Shown: in pieces, positions 1-8,045 of the stretch
Numbering within the stretch: position 1 is the first letter of the stretch
Layout: each line of letters begins with the position of its first letter
From: SBBG01 sp033717875
GTDB taxonomy: Bacteria > Pseudomonadota > Gammaproteobacteria > Ga0077554 > Ga007554
Assembly (NCBI GenBank): GCA_033717875.1
Contig: JADDKJ010000043.1
Span: forward strand, 1-25,788
DNA: 25,788 nucleotides
Direction: 5' to 3'
Position numbers and translations under genes: made by a program
The notes under the pieces: model-generated
What the model saw: the letters and a program-made list of their open reading frames with translations, nothing else
What the model was told of the DNA's origin: nothing
Databases searched by the model: none

Positions 1-96
1 ATTGGGATCGACGGGCAGCCCGAAAAAACGGGCCAGCAATACTACACAGGCAAGGCCGGTGTCTACCGTGGAAGGGGAGGTAACGGCGTGGGGCAT
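1..96 (-). CDS. type I secretion ABC transporter, N-terminal fragment (HlyB-like)
   Basis: The gene is cut by the window edge; only the first 32 residues are visible. They read MPHAVTSPSTVDTGLACVVL and continue with LARFFGLPVDPN. The segment D-T-G-L-A-C-V-V-L-L-A-R-F-F-G-L-P matches the start of the C39-peptidase-like domain found at the N-terminus of HlyB/LssB-type exporters. In active C39 peptidases a catalytic Cys follows the Asp; here that position is Thr, so the domain is probably the non-cleaving kind that holds the unfolded substrate of RTX-type secretion systems. A GGAAAG ribosome-binding site lies just upstream of the ATG at 96, and a sigma70-like promoter lies at 236-264. Family assignment rests on a short stretch and is tentative. 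Confidence 0.55.
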   Translation of the reverse strand, partial: MPHAVTSPSTVDTGLACVVLLARFFGLPVDPN

Positions 97-235
97 GGCG
101 CTTTCCAAAAAAAGCGCTCCATCGCCGAATAAGAATGGTGCTCGGCGGTATGCCGAGATTCTTGAATTCTGTTAGCCTGGAAGCGCCCGGAGCTGGTTCG
201 CCATCCTCCAAGTTCGAGATTCCAGACTCGCGCCA

Positions 236-264
236 GCTTAATCAGCGAGGCAGGTGTCTGTCAA
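236..264 (-). promoter_or_regulatory. putative sigma70 promoter for the secretion transporter
   Basis: On the minus strand a perfect TTGACA (264-259) is followed by a 17-nt spacer and TTAAGC (241-236). It points toward the gene starting at 96, giving a leader of about 130 nt. Nothing else recognisable was seen in the 97-323 gap, which also holds the end of the upstream cbb operon. Prediction from consensus match only. Confidence 0.4.
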
Positions 265-323
265 TGGATTGGTGGCGAAAAGAATCCCGGTTTCGATCGC
301 AACCGCCCTGGCCATAGGCGCGA

Positions 324-2648
324 TTACCGCGTCAACCCCATATACAACATCGGCAGTTTCTCCGGCAGGCGCTGCACATCATCAATCACCACGTAGTTCT
401 TGCCGCCGAAGATGCGTGACACGTACTGATCGGCATGCGGGTCCAAGCTCATGCAATAAGTGAGAATACCGTTACGCCCCAGTTCCTCGACCGCCTTCTT
501 GGCGTCAAAGCGCAGGTATTGTGGATCGCGCACGTCGACATCCGCCGGTTCGCCGTCGGTAACGACCAGCAGCAACTTCTTGTGGGAAGGCCGCTGTTTG
601 AGGAAGTGCCCGGCGTGACGGATCGCCGCGCCCATGCGCGTCGAGAGCTGGCCGGTCATGCCGGCGAGCTTGGCCTTGGCTTTGTCGTCATAGGGGCCGT
701 CGAAGTCCTTGAAGCGGTAGTATTGCACATCGTGCCGGCCATCCGAGGCAAAGCCGTGGATGGCGAACGGGTCGCCGATCCTGTTCATGGCGTCGGACAG
801 CAGCGCCGTGGCCTCGCGCGCCAGGGACAGCACGGTCTTGTCCGAACCGCGCACCGTCTCGTTGGTGGACTCGGACAGATCGAGCAGCACCAGCACCGAC
901 AAATCGCGCACCTTGCGGACATGACGGATCATGATGCGCGGATCGGGCATCTCGCCGTTGCGGATGTCTATCATGGCGCGGATGGCGGCGTTGATGTCGA
1001 TATCGTCGCCGGATTCCTGTTTGCGAATACGCTGCACACCCTGCGGCTGCACGGCCTCGATCAGGTATTTGAGACGGCTGATGATCGGCTTGTTTTCGAC
1101 GATGATGTCGTCGACCACCTTGGGATCACCCACCTTGGCATGCTTTTCCAGCACCGTGGCCCAAGAGGGCCTTTCGAGCTGGATCTGATAATCCCATTCG
1201 TTGTAGTGTACCGGGTCCGCCACCGGCTCCTTGCCTTCCATCTGGTTGTAGCTTATCCCCATGTCCTCATACGGGAACAGCTCGCTGGAGAGTATCCACA
1301 CCTCCTGCGCATCATCACCGGCGGTTTCGACATCCACTTCGTTGATGAATTCCATGATGTTGACGCGCTTGCGCACCTGCTTTTCCAGCCATGGCGCCAC
1401 CGCGGAGCGCTCGAAATCGAATTCCTCGAACTCCCAGACGTAGCGGTTATCGTCGCGGTACGGGGCCATCAGCACATCGGTGCGTGGATTGTAAGGAATG
1501 CGCAACTGGGTAAGGTCGTGGGCAAGCGATACACCAATATCCCAGGCCGTCTGGTTATCGGCAAGCGCGTCCTGCGCGGCGGCGAACAGCTCGCGCCCCT
1601 TGCGGATAAACGGATGATCGTCGGCATAGTCAGGATCGAGCAACGCGCGCGCCAGGCGGTTGAGATAATCGCCGACACTCGCCTCCTGGGCGGGCGTGGC
1701 GATGTGCAGCGACGCCCAGAGCTGGCGCAGGCCGGGGAAGGCATTGACGGCAAGCTGCTCGACGCGGGCGTCCTCGATCACGGCGATCACCGCCATTTGC
1801 AGTGGATTGAGGTTTTCGGCGGAAAGCGGCTGGCGTGTGTAGGCGATATGCGCCGCGGCGTGCGCGGCAGAAGCGCGGTACAGCTCAAGACCCAGGACAC
1901 CCTCGAAATCATCATAGGCATCCGGCAGATGGATGAGAAAACTTTCGATATACGGCTTGTAACCCTCGCGGCTTTCGATATCGCCGCTGGTCGGACGCAT
2001 GAAGAAATCCCGTCCCCACAGGGCGCGCAGATAGATGTTGATGCGCCGCTGCACATCGACGAACAGCGTGCCCTTGCGCTCCTTCTGCAATATCGCCAGC
2101 GATTCCTTGGACTCCAACCCGAAATAGCGCACCTGCTCGGGATAGTCGGTGCGGTGCGCCTGTGCGCCCCACAACGCCCAGCGCCGCAGGCCGCCCAGCG
2201 TAAGCTGGCCGAACAGCACATCGAGCTTGTCCAGCATCGGCCGTACCCCTCGCGGGGCCTGGGCGATGAGGTTGCTCAGCAATTGCAAATAGCCGCGAAA
2301 AAGCTGCTCGTCACCCAGCCGCTTCGCCGCCACCGGCGCGGTGGCCAGAATCATCTCGATCACCGCGCCGCTGGTTTTCGACGCCATCATCATCGCGGTG
2401 TGTACCAGCTCGGGAACGATGTCCTCGCCGATCTCACGGGCAACCTCTGGCGCCTCCTGGATGTAGGTGACCATCACCTCCGGGCCACGCCCGAGGTTTT
2501 TCAATGTCTTGGCACCCTGTAAATAGTTTTCCAGACCGCGCGGCGAAAACACCTTCGCCGCCTCCTGCCACGAGGCGCGCAACACCTCGGCGGCATGTTC
2601 GCCGAGTTCGTCGAGTATGTCCTGATAGTCTTCGAGATTGATGGCCAT
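324..2648 (-). CDS. cbbO: CbbO, VWA-domain subunit of the Rubisco activase CbbQO
   Basis: The protein has 774 residues, normal for CbbO. CbbO is the adaptor that docks on Rubisco and, with the hexameric AAA+ ATPase CbbQ, removes inhibitory sugar phosphates from the active site. The N-terminal three quarters are helical and CbbO-specific. The C-terminal part, from about residue 580, is a von Willebrand factor A domain with a MIDAS signature D-L-S-E-S followed by a later T-R-M-G and T-D-G-E-P-A-D, so the metal site looks intact. It is the last gene of cbbLSQO, 34 nt after cbbQ. The ribosome-binding site before the ATG at 2648 is weak, which fits coupling to cbbQ translation. Confident call. Confidence 0.93.
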   Translation of the reverse strand: MAINLEDYQDILDELGEHAAEVLRASWQEAAKVFSPRGLENYLQGAKTLKNLGRGPEVMVTYIQEAPEVAREIGEDIVPELVHTAMMMASKTSGAVIEMILATAPVAAKRLGDEQLFRGYLQLLSNLIAQAPRGVRPMLDKLDVLFGQLTLGGLRRWALWGAQAHRTDYPEQVRYFGLESKESLAILQKERKGTLFVDVQRRINIYLRALWGRDFFMRPTSGDIESREGYKPYIESFLIHLPDAYDDFEGVLGLELYRASAAHAAAHIAYTRQPLSAENLNPLQMAVIAVIEDARVEQLAVNAFPGLRQLWASLHIATPAQEASVGDYLNRLARALLDPDYADDHPFIRKGRELFAAAQDALADNQTAWDIGVSLAHDLTQLRIPYNPRTDVLMAPYRDDNRYVWEFEEFDFERSAVAPWLEKQVRKRVNIMEFINEVDVETAGDDAQEVWILSSELFPYEDMGISYNQMEGKEPVADPVHYNEWDYQIQLERPSWATVLEKHAKVGDPKVVDDIIVENKPIISRLKYLIEAVQPQGVQRIRKQESGDDIDINAAIRAMIDIRNGEMPDPRIMIRHVRKVRDLSVLVLLDLSESTNETVRGSDKTVLSLAREATALLSDAMNRIGDPFAIHGFASDGRHDVQYYRFKDFDGPYDDKAKAKLAGMTGQLSTRMGAAIRHAGHFLKQRPSHKKLLLVVTDGEPADVDVRDPQYLRFDAKKAVEELGRNGILTYCMSLDPHADQYVSRIFGGKNYVVIDDVQRLPEKLPMLYMGLTR

Positions 2649-2682
2649 TTATCGAGTCCGAGTGCCGGGGTTCAACGCCGAA

Positions 2683-3486
2683 TCAGAAAAACGTCGTTAC
2701 CGCCGCATCCAGCGCATCGCGCATATCCGGGTCGTCGGTGATCGGGCGCACCAGCGTGACGCGGCAGGCGTTTTTCGCTTCGACGCCTTTGGCGATCAGC
2801 GAGCCAGCATAGATCAGCATACGGGTTGAGATGCCCTCATCCAGACCATGCCCCTTCAGGTTGCGGGCGCGCTCGGCGATGGATACCAGCTTGCTCGCCA
2901 CGTCACTGCTCACTCCGGCCTCGTGAGAGACGATTTCGGTCTCGATTTCATGCGCCGGATAATTGAAATCCAGCGCGCCGAAACGCTGCTTGGTGGACTG
3001 CTTGAGATCCTTCATCAGGCTCTGGTAGCCAGGGTTGTAGGAAATCACCAATTGAAAGTCGGGATGACACTGCACCAACTCGCCCTTCTTTTCCAGCGGC
3101 AACACACGGCGCGCATCGGTGAGAGGATGGATCACCACCGTGGTGTCCTGGCGCGCCTCGACCACTTCGTCGAGATAGCAGATCGCGCCGTAACGGGCGG
3201 CAAGCGCGAGCGGACCGTCCTGCCAGCGGGTACCGCTGGCATCGAGCAGAAAACGCCCGACCAGATCGGAGGCCGTCATGTCTTCGTTGCACGCGACGGT
3301 GATCAAGGGCTTGCCCAGCTTCCACGCGATGTATTCGACAAAACGGGTCTTGCCGCAGCCGGTCGGACCTTTCAGCATCATCGGCATGCGCACCGAATAG
3401 GCGGCCTCGTACAGCTCCACCTCGTCCGCCACGGGGCGGTAATAAGGTTTCTCGGTGATCAGGTATTGTTTGATTACGTCATTCAT
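2683..3486 (-). CDS. cbbQ: CbbQ, MoxR-type AAA+ Rubisco activase ATPase
   Basis: 267 residues counted from the ATG at 3486. This start is preferred over an in-frame one at 3585 because AAGGA sits 9 nt upstream, the first residues MNDVIKQYL are the usual CbbQ start, and the extra upstream stretch covers the terminator-like hairpin. Walker A GPTGCGKT is at residues 40-47 and Walker B AICYLDE at about 101-107. It forms a hexamer that works with CbbO to reactivate Rubisco. It lies between cbbS (156-nt gap holding a strong hairpin at 3584-3619) and cbbO, so its level is probably set by read-through past that hairpin. Confidence 0.95.
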   Translation of the reverse strand: MNDVIKQYLITEKPYYRPVADEVELYEAAYSVRMPMMLKGPTGCGKTRFVEYIAWKLGKPLITVACNEDMTASDLVGRFLLDASGTRWQDGPLALAARYGAICYLDEVVEARQDTTVVIHPLTDARRVLPLEKKGELVQCHPDFQLVISYNPGYQSLMKDLKQSTKQRFGALDFNYPAHEIETEIVSHEAGVSSDVASKLVSIAERARNLKGHGLDEGISTRMLIYAGSLIAKGVEAKNACRVTLVRPITDDPDMRDALDAAVTTFF

Positions 3487-3583
3487 CACAATATTCCTTG
3501 GACAGAAGGGAAAAGGGAAAAGGCACATGCCTGCCTCTTGTATCTTTTCTCTTTCCTCTTTGCTCTGCTTCTCAGTAGCAAAC

Positions 3584-3619
3584 AAAAACCCCCGCCACCT
3601 CGCGGCAACGGGGGTTTTT
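3584..3619 (-). terminator. hairpin with U tract between cbbS and cbbQ (attenuator)
   Basis: An 11-bp perfect stem (AAAAACCCCCG / CGGGGGTTTTT) closes a 14-nt loop; in the minus direction it ends in a T run, the form of an intrinsic terminator. It sits just after the cbbS stop and before cbbQ. Because cbbQ and cbbO have no obvious promoter of their own in the remaining gap, the likely role is partial termination that makes much more CbbLS than CbbQO. The arms are symmetric, so it could also act on the plus strand. Confidence 0.75.
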
Positions 3620-3642
3620 ACGGTTGGGAACCGCGCCGCGAA

Positions 3643-3999
3643 TTAAACAGTCTTACCGCGGTAGATCACCATGCTGGCGCCCTGCGACTGCGCGAAGTTG
3701 TCGTAGCCGACCAGACGCACATGATGATTGGGATTGGCCCTGTGGCACGCATCGGCCTCGGCCAGAATCTTGCTCACATCGGTCTCGCCGAACATCGGCA
3801 GCTTCCACATATACCAGTAGGAATCCATCAGATGCTCTGGCTCGGTGTGCTCGATGGCCGGATTCCAGCCCTTGCGAACAATGTATTCCACTTCTTTGCG
3901 AATCTCATCGTTGCTCATCGCCGGAAGGTAGGAGAAGGTTTCAAACTTGCGGCTGGCGGGATCGCTCAGGCGCGATTTGTAGTCTTGCATTTCGCTCAT
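3643..3999 (-). CDS. cbbS: Rubisco small subunit, form IA
   Basis: 118 residues from the ATG at 3999, which has GAGGTG 6 nt upstream. A GTG at 4008 is also open but overlaps that ribosome-binding site, so it is unlikely. The protein contains the form I small-subunit core (FETFSYLPAM, YWYMWKLPMFGE, VRLVGYDNFAQSQG). Before FETFSYLP it has an extra segment around SDPASRK compared with the small subunit I recall for Halothiobacillus, whose sequence goes directly from the DYKQSLK region to YETFSYLPP. Such an insertion is reported as typical of the cbbQ-linked, non-carboxysomal IA group (IAq). It lies 97 nt downstream of cbbL with a small hairpin between them. Confidence 0.96.
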   Translation of the reverse strand: MSEMQDYKSRLSDPASRKFETFSYLPAMSNDEIRKEVEYIVRKGWNPAIEHTEPEHLMDSYWYMWKLPMFGETDVSKILAEADACHRANPNHHVRLVGYDNFAQSQGASMVIYRGKTV

Positions 4000-4043
4000 G
4001 TCATTCACCTCAAATTTTGAATTCGGTTTGATTCCAGGGGTGC

Positions 4044-4074
4044 GTTGGGTCCGAGGCTTCGCCCTTGACCCAAC
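4044..4074. repeat. small inverted repeat between cbbL and cbbS
   Basis: GTTGGGTC (4044-4051) pairs with GACCCAAC (4067-4074) around a GC-rich loop. It resembles common extragenic palindromes of proteobacteria of the 'GTTGGGT...ACCCAAC' type. It may stabilise the upstream cbbL message; there is no U tract, so it is not an obvious terminator. Confidence 0.5.
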
Positions 4075-4096
4075 CTATACCCATATCACACACTGC

Positions 4097-5518
4097 TTAC
4101 TTGTGAGCCACGTCCAGCTTGTCGACGGTGTCGAACTCGAACTTGATTTCTTTCCATGTCTCCATGGCGATCTTCAGCTCGGGGCTGGACTGAGCGGCCT
4201 TGGTAAGCACTTCCTTGCCGGCCTTCTCGATCTCGATACCTTCGTTGCGCGCCTTGACGCAGGCTTCCAGAGCCACGCGGTTGGCGGCGGCGCCGGCGGC
4301 GTTGCCCCAAGGATGGCCCAGCGTGCCGCCACCGAACTGCAACACGGAATCGTCACCGAAGATGTTGACCAGCGCGGGCATGTGCCACACATGGATACCG
4401 CCGGAAGCGACGGCGAAGGCGCCGGGCATGGAGCCCCAATCCTGATCGAAGAAGATACCGCGTGAACGGTCTTCAGGGACATAGGATTCACGCAGCAGGT
4501 CGATCCAGCCCAGGGTGGAGGCGCGATCGCCTTCCAGCTTGCCCACCACGGTGCCGGTGTGCAGGTGGTCGCCGCCCGACAGACGCAGGATCTTGGTCAG
4601 CACGCGGAAGTGAATACCATGGTGCGGGTTGCGGTCGAGCACGGCGTGCATGGCGCGGTGGATGTGCAACAGAACGCCGTTGTCACGGCACCAGTTGGCC
4701 AGGCCCGTGTTGGCGCAGAAACCGCCGGTGATGTAGTCGTGCATGATGATCGGAGCGCCGATCTCTTTGGCGTACTCGGCGCGCTTGTACATCTCTTCCG
4801 GGGTGGGCGCGGTCACGTTCAGGTAGTGACCCTTGCGCTCGCCGGTCTCGGCCTCGGCCTTGTGGATGGCTTCCATGACGAAGTCGAAACGCTGTCTCCA
4901 GCGCATGAACGGCTGGCTGTTGACGTTTTCGTCGTCCTTGGTGAAGTCCAGGCCGCCGCGCAAGCACTCGTACACGGCACGGCCGTAGTTCTTGGCGGAC
5001 AGACCCAGCTTGGGCTTGATGGTGCAGCCCAGCATCGGACGGCCGTACTTGTTCATCATGTCGCGCTCGACCTGGATACCATGGGGCGGGCCGCCGCAGG
5101 TCTTGACATAGGCGATGGGGAAGCGCACGTCTTCCAGACGCAGAGCACGCACGGCCTTGAAACCGAACACGTTACCGACCAGCGAGGTGAACACGTTCAC
5201 CACGGAGCCTTCTTCGAACAGGTCGATGGGGTAGGCGATAAAGGCATAGAAGCAGGTGTCGTCGCCAGGCACGTCTTCGATGGCGTAGGCGCGGCCCTTG
5301 TAGTAATCCATATCGGTCAACAGGTCGGTCCACACCGTGGTCCAGGTACCGGTGGAGCTTTCCGCGGCCACGGCGGCGGCGGCCTCTTCGCGATCCACGC
5401 CGGCCTGCGGGGTAATCTTGAAACAGGCAAGGAGGTCGGTATCCAGCGGAGTGTATTCCGGCATCCAATAAGTGTGGCGATATTCTTTAACGCCAGCGTT
5501 GTATTTTTTCACTGCCAT
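4097..5518 (-). CDS. cbbL: Rubisco large subunit, form IA
   Basis: 473 residues, standard length, and very close along its whole length to form IA large subunits of sulfur oxidisers such as Halothiobacillus. It carboxylates ribulose-1,5-bisphosphate in the Calvin cycle. Catalytic elements are present: GCTIKPKLG (Lys168 and Lys170), GGLDFTKDDE at 188-197 with carbamylated Lys194 and the Mg ligands Asp196 and Glu197, HIHRAMHA, and loop 6 TVVGKLEGDR. Tyr72, in the region that I recall contacts CsoS2 in the Halothiobacillus enzyme, is also present. AGGAG lies 7 nt before the ATG. It is the first gene of cbbLSQO, divergent from a cbbR, with a CbbR-type promoter at 5624-5659. Confidence 0.98.
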   Translation of the reverse strand: MAVKKYNAGVKEYRHTYWMPEYTPLDTDLLACFKITPQAGVDREEAAAAVAAESSTGTWTTVWTDLLTDMDYYKGRAYAIEDVPGDDTCFYAFIAYPIDLFEEGSVVNVFTSLVGNVFGFKAVRALRLEDVRFPIAYVKTCGGPPHGIQVERDMMNKYGRPMLGCTIKPKLGLSAKNYGRAVYECLRGGLDFTKDDENVNSQPFMRWRQRFDFVMEAIHKAEAETGERKGHYLNVTAPTPEEMYKRAEYAKEIGAPIIMHDYITGGFCANTGLANWCRDNGVLLHIHRAMHAVLDRNPHHGIHFRVLTKILRLSGGDHLHTGTVVGKLEGDRASTLGWIDLLRESYVPEDRSRGIFFDQDWGSMPGAFAVASGGIHVWHMPALVNIFGDDSVLQFGGGTLGHPWGNAAGAAANRVALEACVKARNEGIEIEKAGKEVLTKAAQSSPELKIAMETWKEIKFEFDTVDKLDVAHK

Positions 5519-5599
5519 AGGTGACTCCTTTTATCTTAAAGGGATTAAACAAAACTCTTACACAAACCCGGAATCGGCGCTTTGCTTCCGCAACGAGAA

Positions 5600-5620
5600 A
5601 ACCATTCAACCTTAATGGTT
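5600..5620. promoter_or_regulatory. palindrome downstream of the cbbL -10 element
   Basis: AACCATT (5600-5606) and AATGGTT (5614-5620) form a 7-bp dyad with a 7-nt spacer in the cbbL leader. It could be a second regulator-binding site or an RNA hairpin at the 5' end of the cbbL message. No counterpart was seen before csoS2. Confidence 0.4.
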
Positions 5621-5623
5621 GTT

Positions 5624-5659
5624 ACTATGCCCCGTTTCTACCATAAATAACATTCAGTA
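5624..5659 (-). promoter_or_regulatory. cbbL promoter with CbbR-type operator
   Basis: The operator ATAAATAACATTCAGTA (5643-5659, plus-strand reading) contains T-N-A-N7-T-N-A (TAA-ATAACAT-TCA), the CbbR consensus. On the minus strand a CATAGT -10 candidate (5629-5624) follows after 13 nt. The operator differs by one base from the one before csoS2 (19616-19632), and the -10 is at the same distance within one base. The site lies 56 bp upstream of the divergent cbbR start, so CbbR would also control itself. Start points are inferred, not measured. Confidence 0.65.
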
Positions 5660-5715
5660 TTTTTTATTGTCATAATAAGATATATTTATGAAGCTACCTG
5701 AATACCGGCAACCCC

Positions 5716-6684
5716 ATGAAAAACGCTACCCTGCGCCAGCTACGCATATTCGAAGCTGTTGCGCGGCACATGAGCTACACCCGCGCGGCGAGGGAATTGT
5801 ACCTGACTCAGCCGGCGATATCCATGCAAATCAAGCAGCTCGAGGACAACGTCGGACTGCCGCTCTTCGAGCAGGTCGGCAAGCGCATCTACCTCACCGA
5901 AGCCGGCCGCGAACTCCACCACTACAGCCGCAACATCACCCAGCAACTGGCCGAGGCCGAAGCCGTGCTGTCCGAACTCAAGGGCGTAACACGCGGGCGG
6001 CTCAACATCTCCGTCGTCAGCACCGCCAAACATTTCGCGCCTCACCTGCTCGCCATCTTCAGTAAACGCTTCGAAGGCGCCACGGTCAGCCTGAACGTCA
6101 CCAATCGCGAAACCTTGCTGCGCCAGCTCGCCGCCAACGAGCGCGACATGGTGATCATGGGCATCCCCCCCAAGCAGGATGACTTCGTCGCCGAGCCGTT
6201 CATGGAAAACCCGCTGGTGGTGATCGCTCCTTACAACCATCCGCTAAGCGGCAAACACCACATCCCCCTGGCGCGGCTGCAACAGGAAACCTTCCTCATG
6301 CGCGAACAAGGCTCCGGTACGCGCATCGCCATGGAACGCCATTTCGCGGAACAGGGCATCAACCTCGTCAGCCGCATGGAAATGAACAGTAGCGAGGCCA
6401 TCAAGCAGGCGGTGCAGGCCGGCCTGGGACTGGGCATCGTCTCCAGGCATACCATCGACCTCGAAGTCGAGGTCAAACGCCTGGCCATCCTGGATGTCGC
6501 GTCTTTCCCGATCATCCGCCACTGGTATCTGGTGCATCAGCGGGACAAGCGCCTTTCCCCCATCGCCCAAGCATTCAAGGATTTCATCCTGGATGAAGCG
6601 AAGAGCCTGCTGGAGGACATGCGAAACAGCCCTCCGCCAAACACCTCACCCCAAAAAGTCCTGCGCAAAACCGCGCCACGATAA
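5716..6684 (+). CDS. cbbR: CbbR, LysR-type regulator of the Rubisco operon
   Basis: 322 residues. The N-terminal winged helix-turn-helix (TLRQLRIFEAVARHMSYTRA, then LTQPAISMQIKQLE) and the PBP2-type effector domain after about residue 90 are those of CbbR/CmpR. CbbR activates the Calvin-cycle operon in response to metabolites such as RuBP, PGA or NADPH, depending on the organism. It is divergent from cbbL with 197 bp between them, the classic arrangement. It converges with sbtB with only 5 nt between the stop codons and no terminator seen. It is clearly paralogous to the regulator at 8491-9513. Confidence 0.93.
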   Translation: MKNATLRQLRIFEAVARHMSYTRAARELYLTQPAISMQIKQLEDNVGLPLFEQVGKRIYLTEAGRELHHYSRNITQQLAEAEAVLSELKGVTRGRLNISVVSTAKHFAPHLLAIFSKRFEGATVSLNVTNRETLLRQLAANERDMVIMGIPPKQDDFVAEPFMENPLVVIAPYNHPLSGKHHIPLARLQQETFLMREQGSGTRIAMERHFAEQGINLVSRMEMNSSEAIKQAVQAGLGLGIVSRHTIDLEVEVKRLAILDVASFPIIRHWYLVHQRDKRLSPIAQAFKDFILDEAKSLLEDMRNSPPPNTSPQKVLRKTAPR

Positions 6685-6689
6685 GGCCG

Positions 6690-7016
6690 TTACACCCCCG
6701 GTTTATCGACGGAAACATTCTTTCTGCGCATCACCTCGGTATCGGAGACCAGCACCATCATGTGATGGCCGCGGCGCATGATCTTGGCCAGGTCTTCCAT
6801 GACTTCATCGAACTGCTCTGGCGGCACGACCATCAAAAAAAGGATGTTGCTGTCGATATCCATCAGCCCGGGCTGGATGCCCGAAGCCCCCGCGCCACGC
6901 GCATCAACCACTGTATAACCACTCACCGATCGCCGCTTGGAGAGCTCGACAAGCTGCGCCTCGAGCTCCGCCGCAGCAATGATGCGAATCAATTTTTCCG
7001 AAACCAGCTTCACCAT
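6690..7016 (-). CDS. sbtB: SbtB-like PII family regulator of SbtA
   Basis: 108 residues from the ATG at 7016, which has GGAGG 8 nt upstream. In-frame ATGs at 7037 and 7058 would overlap the end of sbtA and lack such a site. The fold signature is PII-like: an N-terminal strand and helix (KLVSEKLIRIIAAAELEAQL), a T-loop region (SGYTVVDARGAG), SNILFLMVVPPEQFDEVMEDL and a final strand. SbtB proteins bind adenine nucleotides and inhibit the bicarbonate transporter SbtA. The C-terminus ends after VDKPGV without the Cys-containing redox loop known from cyanobacterial SbtB. It follows sbtA after 17 nt, in one transcription unit. Confidence 0.85.
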   Translation of the reverse strand: MVKLVSEKLIRIIAAAELEAQLVELSKRRSVSGYTVVDARGAGASGIQPGLMDIDSNILFLMVVPPEQFDEVMEDLAKIMRRGHHMMVLVSDTEVMRRKNVSVDKPGV

Positions 7017-7033
7017 GTCACCACCCTCCGTTG

Positions 7034-8029
7034 TCATGCCGCCTGCCCCGCCAGCCATTGCGCCATCTCATAATAAAGCGGAATACCGAAAATAACATTG
7101 AACGGGAATGTTACCCCAAGTGACAGCGTCAGGTAAAAAGAGGGGTTGGCCTCGGGAATCGCCAGGCGCATGGCGGGCGGCACCGCGATATACGAGGCGC
7201 TCGCGGCCAACACCGCGACCAGGGTGACACCACCCACGCTGAAGCCCAGCATACTGTGTCCCACCAGCAGGCCGATCGTGCCGCCGATAAGCGGCATGGC
7301 GATACCAAACCCCACCAGGAATATCCCCACCTTGCGGAATTCCCCGATGCGCTTGGCCGCTTCCATCCCCATCTCCAGGAGGAAAAGGGACAGGACACCC
7401 ATGAAGATCCCGTCATAGAAGGGCATGACCTTTTTCAGGCTGGCGGGTGTGGCAAGAACCCCCACCAATATCGCGCCCAGCAGCAGGATGACGCTGCCGT
7501 TGGTGAACGCATCACGGAGCAGCTCGCCCACCACCGAATGACCGTTCTTCCCGGCATCGTTATCGTTCTGCACCTGCGGACCACGGGAAAATTTGGCAAG
7601 CAACAGGCCGATGATGATCGCCGGAGACTCCATGATGGCGAGCATGATGATGGGGTAGGTCTCATGCTCGACATTCTGCACTTCGAGGAACGCCAGCGCG
7701 GTGAGGAAGGTACCGGCGCTCACCGAGCCATAATGCGCGGCGATGGCCGATGAATTGAGCGCGTCGATACGCCCGAGCCAGCGCAGAATGGCATAGGCCA
7801 GCAGCGGCATCAGAAACCCCAAGGCCAGCGCCGCGACCACCGCATCGACCGCCGAGCCGAAATCGGCCTTGGCCAGCTCCATTCCGCCATGCAGGCCGAT
7901 TCCCAGCAGGAGGTAAATGGACAGTGCCTTGGCGAGATCGGCGGGAAATTTCAGGTCCGAACGGATGACCTGCGCGAAAAACCCGATCACAAAAAACAAC
8001 ACTGCCGGAATCAAAAGATTGGAAATCAT
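7034..8029 (-). CDS. sbtA: SbtA, sodium-dependent bicarbonate permease
   Basis: 331 residues from the ATG at 8029, with GAGGTGG about 8 nt upstream. The reading frame stays open to 8134, but that part runs into a dispersed repeat and adds a charged extension before MISNLLIPAVLFFVIGFF, so it is rejected. About ten hydrophobic helices fall into two similar halves, each with a conserved loop (AAHYGSVSAGTF in the first, ASASYIAVPPAMR in the second), as in the SbtA family. SbtA imports bicarbonate with sodium at the inner membrane and feeds the carboxysome. It forms a pair with sbtB and is divergent from a CbbR-like gene. Its leader holds two copies of a hairpin repeat. Confidence 0.93.
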   Translation of the reverse strand: MISNLLIPAVLFFVIGFFAQVIRSDLKFPADLAKALSIYLLLGIGLHGGMELAKADFGSAVDAVVAALALGFLMPLLAYAILRWLGRIDALNSSAIAAHYGSVSAGTFLTALAFLEVQNVEHETYPIIMLAIMESPAIIIGLLLAKFSRGPQVQNDNDAGKNGHSVVGELLRDAFTNGSVILLLGAILVGVLATPASLKKVMPFYDGIFMGVLSLFLLEMGMEAAKRIGEFRKVGIFLVGFGIAMPLIGGTIGLLVGHSMLGFSVGGVTLVAVLAASASYIAVPPAMRLAIPEANPSFYLTLSLGVTFPFNVIFGIPLYYEMAQWLAGQAA

Positions 8030-8045
8030 GTCACGTCCACCTCGC

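Noticed and set aside
435..2522. 695-residue open frame on the plus strand
   Set aside because: It lies antisense to cbbO, whose domains and MIDAS motif are clear; the frame is open only because of GC-rich codon bias.
4000..4008. GTG start for cbbS three codons upstream
   Set aside because: It overlaps the GAGGTG ribosome-binding site of the ATG at 3999.
5600..5620. Dyad AACCATT-N7-AATGGTT considered as the main CbbR operator
   Set aside because: It lies downstream of the predicted -10 and has no counterpart before csoS2; the 17-bp shared motif is the better candidate.
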